Assembly (NCBI GenBank): GCA_903922535.1
Contig: CAIXUF010000175.1
Coordinates: forward strand, 1-6,300
Length of the DNA stretch: 6,300 nucleotides
From: Candidatus Hydrogenedentota bacterium
GTDB taxonomy: Bacteria > Hydrogenedentota > Hydrogenedentia > Hydrogenedentiales > CAITNO01
Reading direction: 5' to 3'
Notes under the pieces: generated by a model
The model's database searches: none
The model's input: only the letters and a program-made list of their open reading frames with translations
Told to the model about the DNA's origin: nothing
Shown here: positions 6,108 through 6,300 of the stretch, one piece after another
Numbering within the stretch: position 1 is the stretch's first letter
How the letters are laid out: every line of letters starts with the position of its first letter
Program-made: the position numbers and the translations under genes

Positions 6108-6136
6108 ATTATAACCAAGCCCCCGCAGGGAGTCTA
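6108..6136 (-). promoter_or_regulatory. Sigma70-type promoter of the VOC-dhaKL-lsrF operon
   Basis: Minus strand TAGACT (6136-6131, four of six matches to TTGACA) is followed by a 17-bp spacer and a perfect TATAAT (6113-6108). Transcription would start near 6101, giving a leader of about 70 nt before ATG 6030. The perfect -10, ideal spacing and location before the first gene make this the best promoter in the window. Confidence 0.65.
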
Positions 6137-6300
6137 CCGTCCGAATTCGTGCCTCTTGTGCCTTCCGTAACCAGCCCCATCCCTCTTCCTGATTTCCAGC
6201 TTTCCAGATGCGCCTGCCCCATTTGCCCCATCCTGTCCATCCTGCATATCCATGTTAAATCCCGTTCTCTTCTGGATTCTGACTCCTGGATTCTGAATTC
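6137..6300. other. Non-coding upstream region with degenerate short repeats
   Basis: No convincing ORF is present on either strand. Near the right edge the 11-mer ctggattctga occurs twice (6272-6282 and 6286-6296, period 14). At 6214-6249 there are four degenerate 9-base units mostly ending in CCAT or similar (CTGCCCCAT, TTGCCCCAT, CCTGTCCAT, CCTGCATAT). Base composition is strand-biased (pyrimidine-rich on the plus strand) and less GC-rich than the genes. It reads as intergenic spacer or repeat-derived sequence. Confidence 0.55.

Noticed and set aside
1..6300. CRISPR array, tRNA, rRNA, transposase
   Set aside because: No regularly spaced repeats, cloverleaf, rRNA-like segment or transposase-like translation was found on either strand.

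Overview
The window is a GC-rich stretch (roughly 60% or more by eye) in which every supported gene lies on the minus strand, so it is best read from right to left. The codon bias is strong enough that long spurious ORFs appear on the plus strand opposite every real gene. Three things suggest a free-living or marine/sediment bacterium of the Planctomycetota/Verrucomicrobiota/Lentisphaerota type or a Hydrogenedentota-like lineage: an HzsA-related protein, a Tat-exported sugar-isomerase-like cupin, and intergenic dispersed palindromes. This placement is an inference; no rRNA or marker gene is present.

Layout, right to left. 6031-6300 is a non-coding upstream region with degenerate short repeats, a good sigma70-type promoter (TAGACT-N17-TATAAT) and a leader of about 70 nt. 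This feeds a compact operon: a 107-aa VOC-fold protein (6030-5707), dhaK-like kinase subunit (5659-4658), dhaL-like kinase subunit (4647-4003, 10-nt gap), and an LsrF-type class I aldolase/thiolase (4010-3123, overlapping dhaL by 8 nt). After a 122-nt gap holding a dispersed-type C/G hairpin comes a Tat-signal cupin related to D-lyxose isomerase (3000-2329), closed by a strong terminator hairpin (2291-2317). A 245-nt intergenic region carries a perfect 30-bp inverted repeat with REP/BIME-like architecture. The last gene (2083 to beyond base 1) encodes an exported HzsA-related protein, cut by the window edge after 694 residues.

How the genes may work together. DhaK and DhaL form a kinase for dihydroxyacetone or a related short ketose. 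LsrF cleaves a phosphorylated ketose/diketone, giving DHAP in its known reaction. The VOC protein and the cupin are candidate isomerases or epimerases. The set looks like a catabolic module for a small or rare ketose, or an analogue of autoinducer-2 (DPD) processing in which DhaKL would stand in for the kinase LsrK and the VOC protein for the isomerase LsrG. The gene assignments are solid at family level; the pathway and substrate are hypotheses. No transporter, regulator or PTS DhaM subunit is visible.
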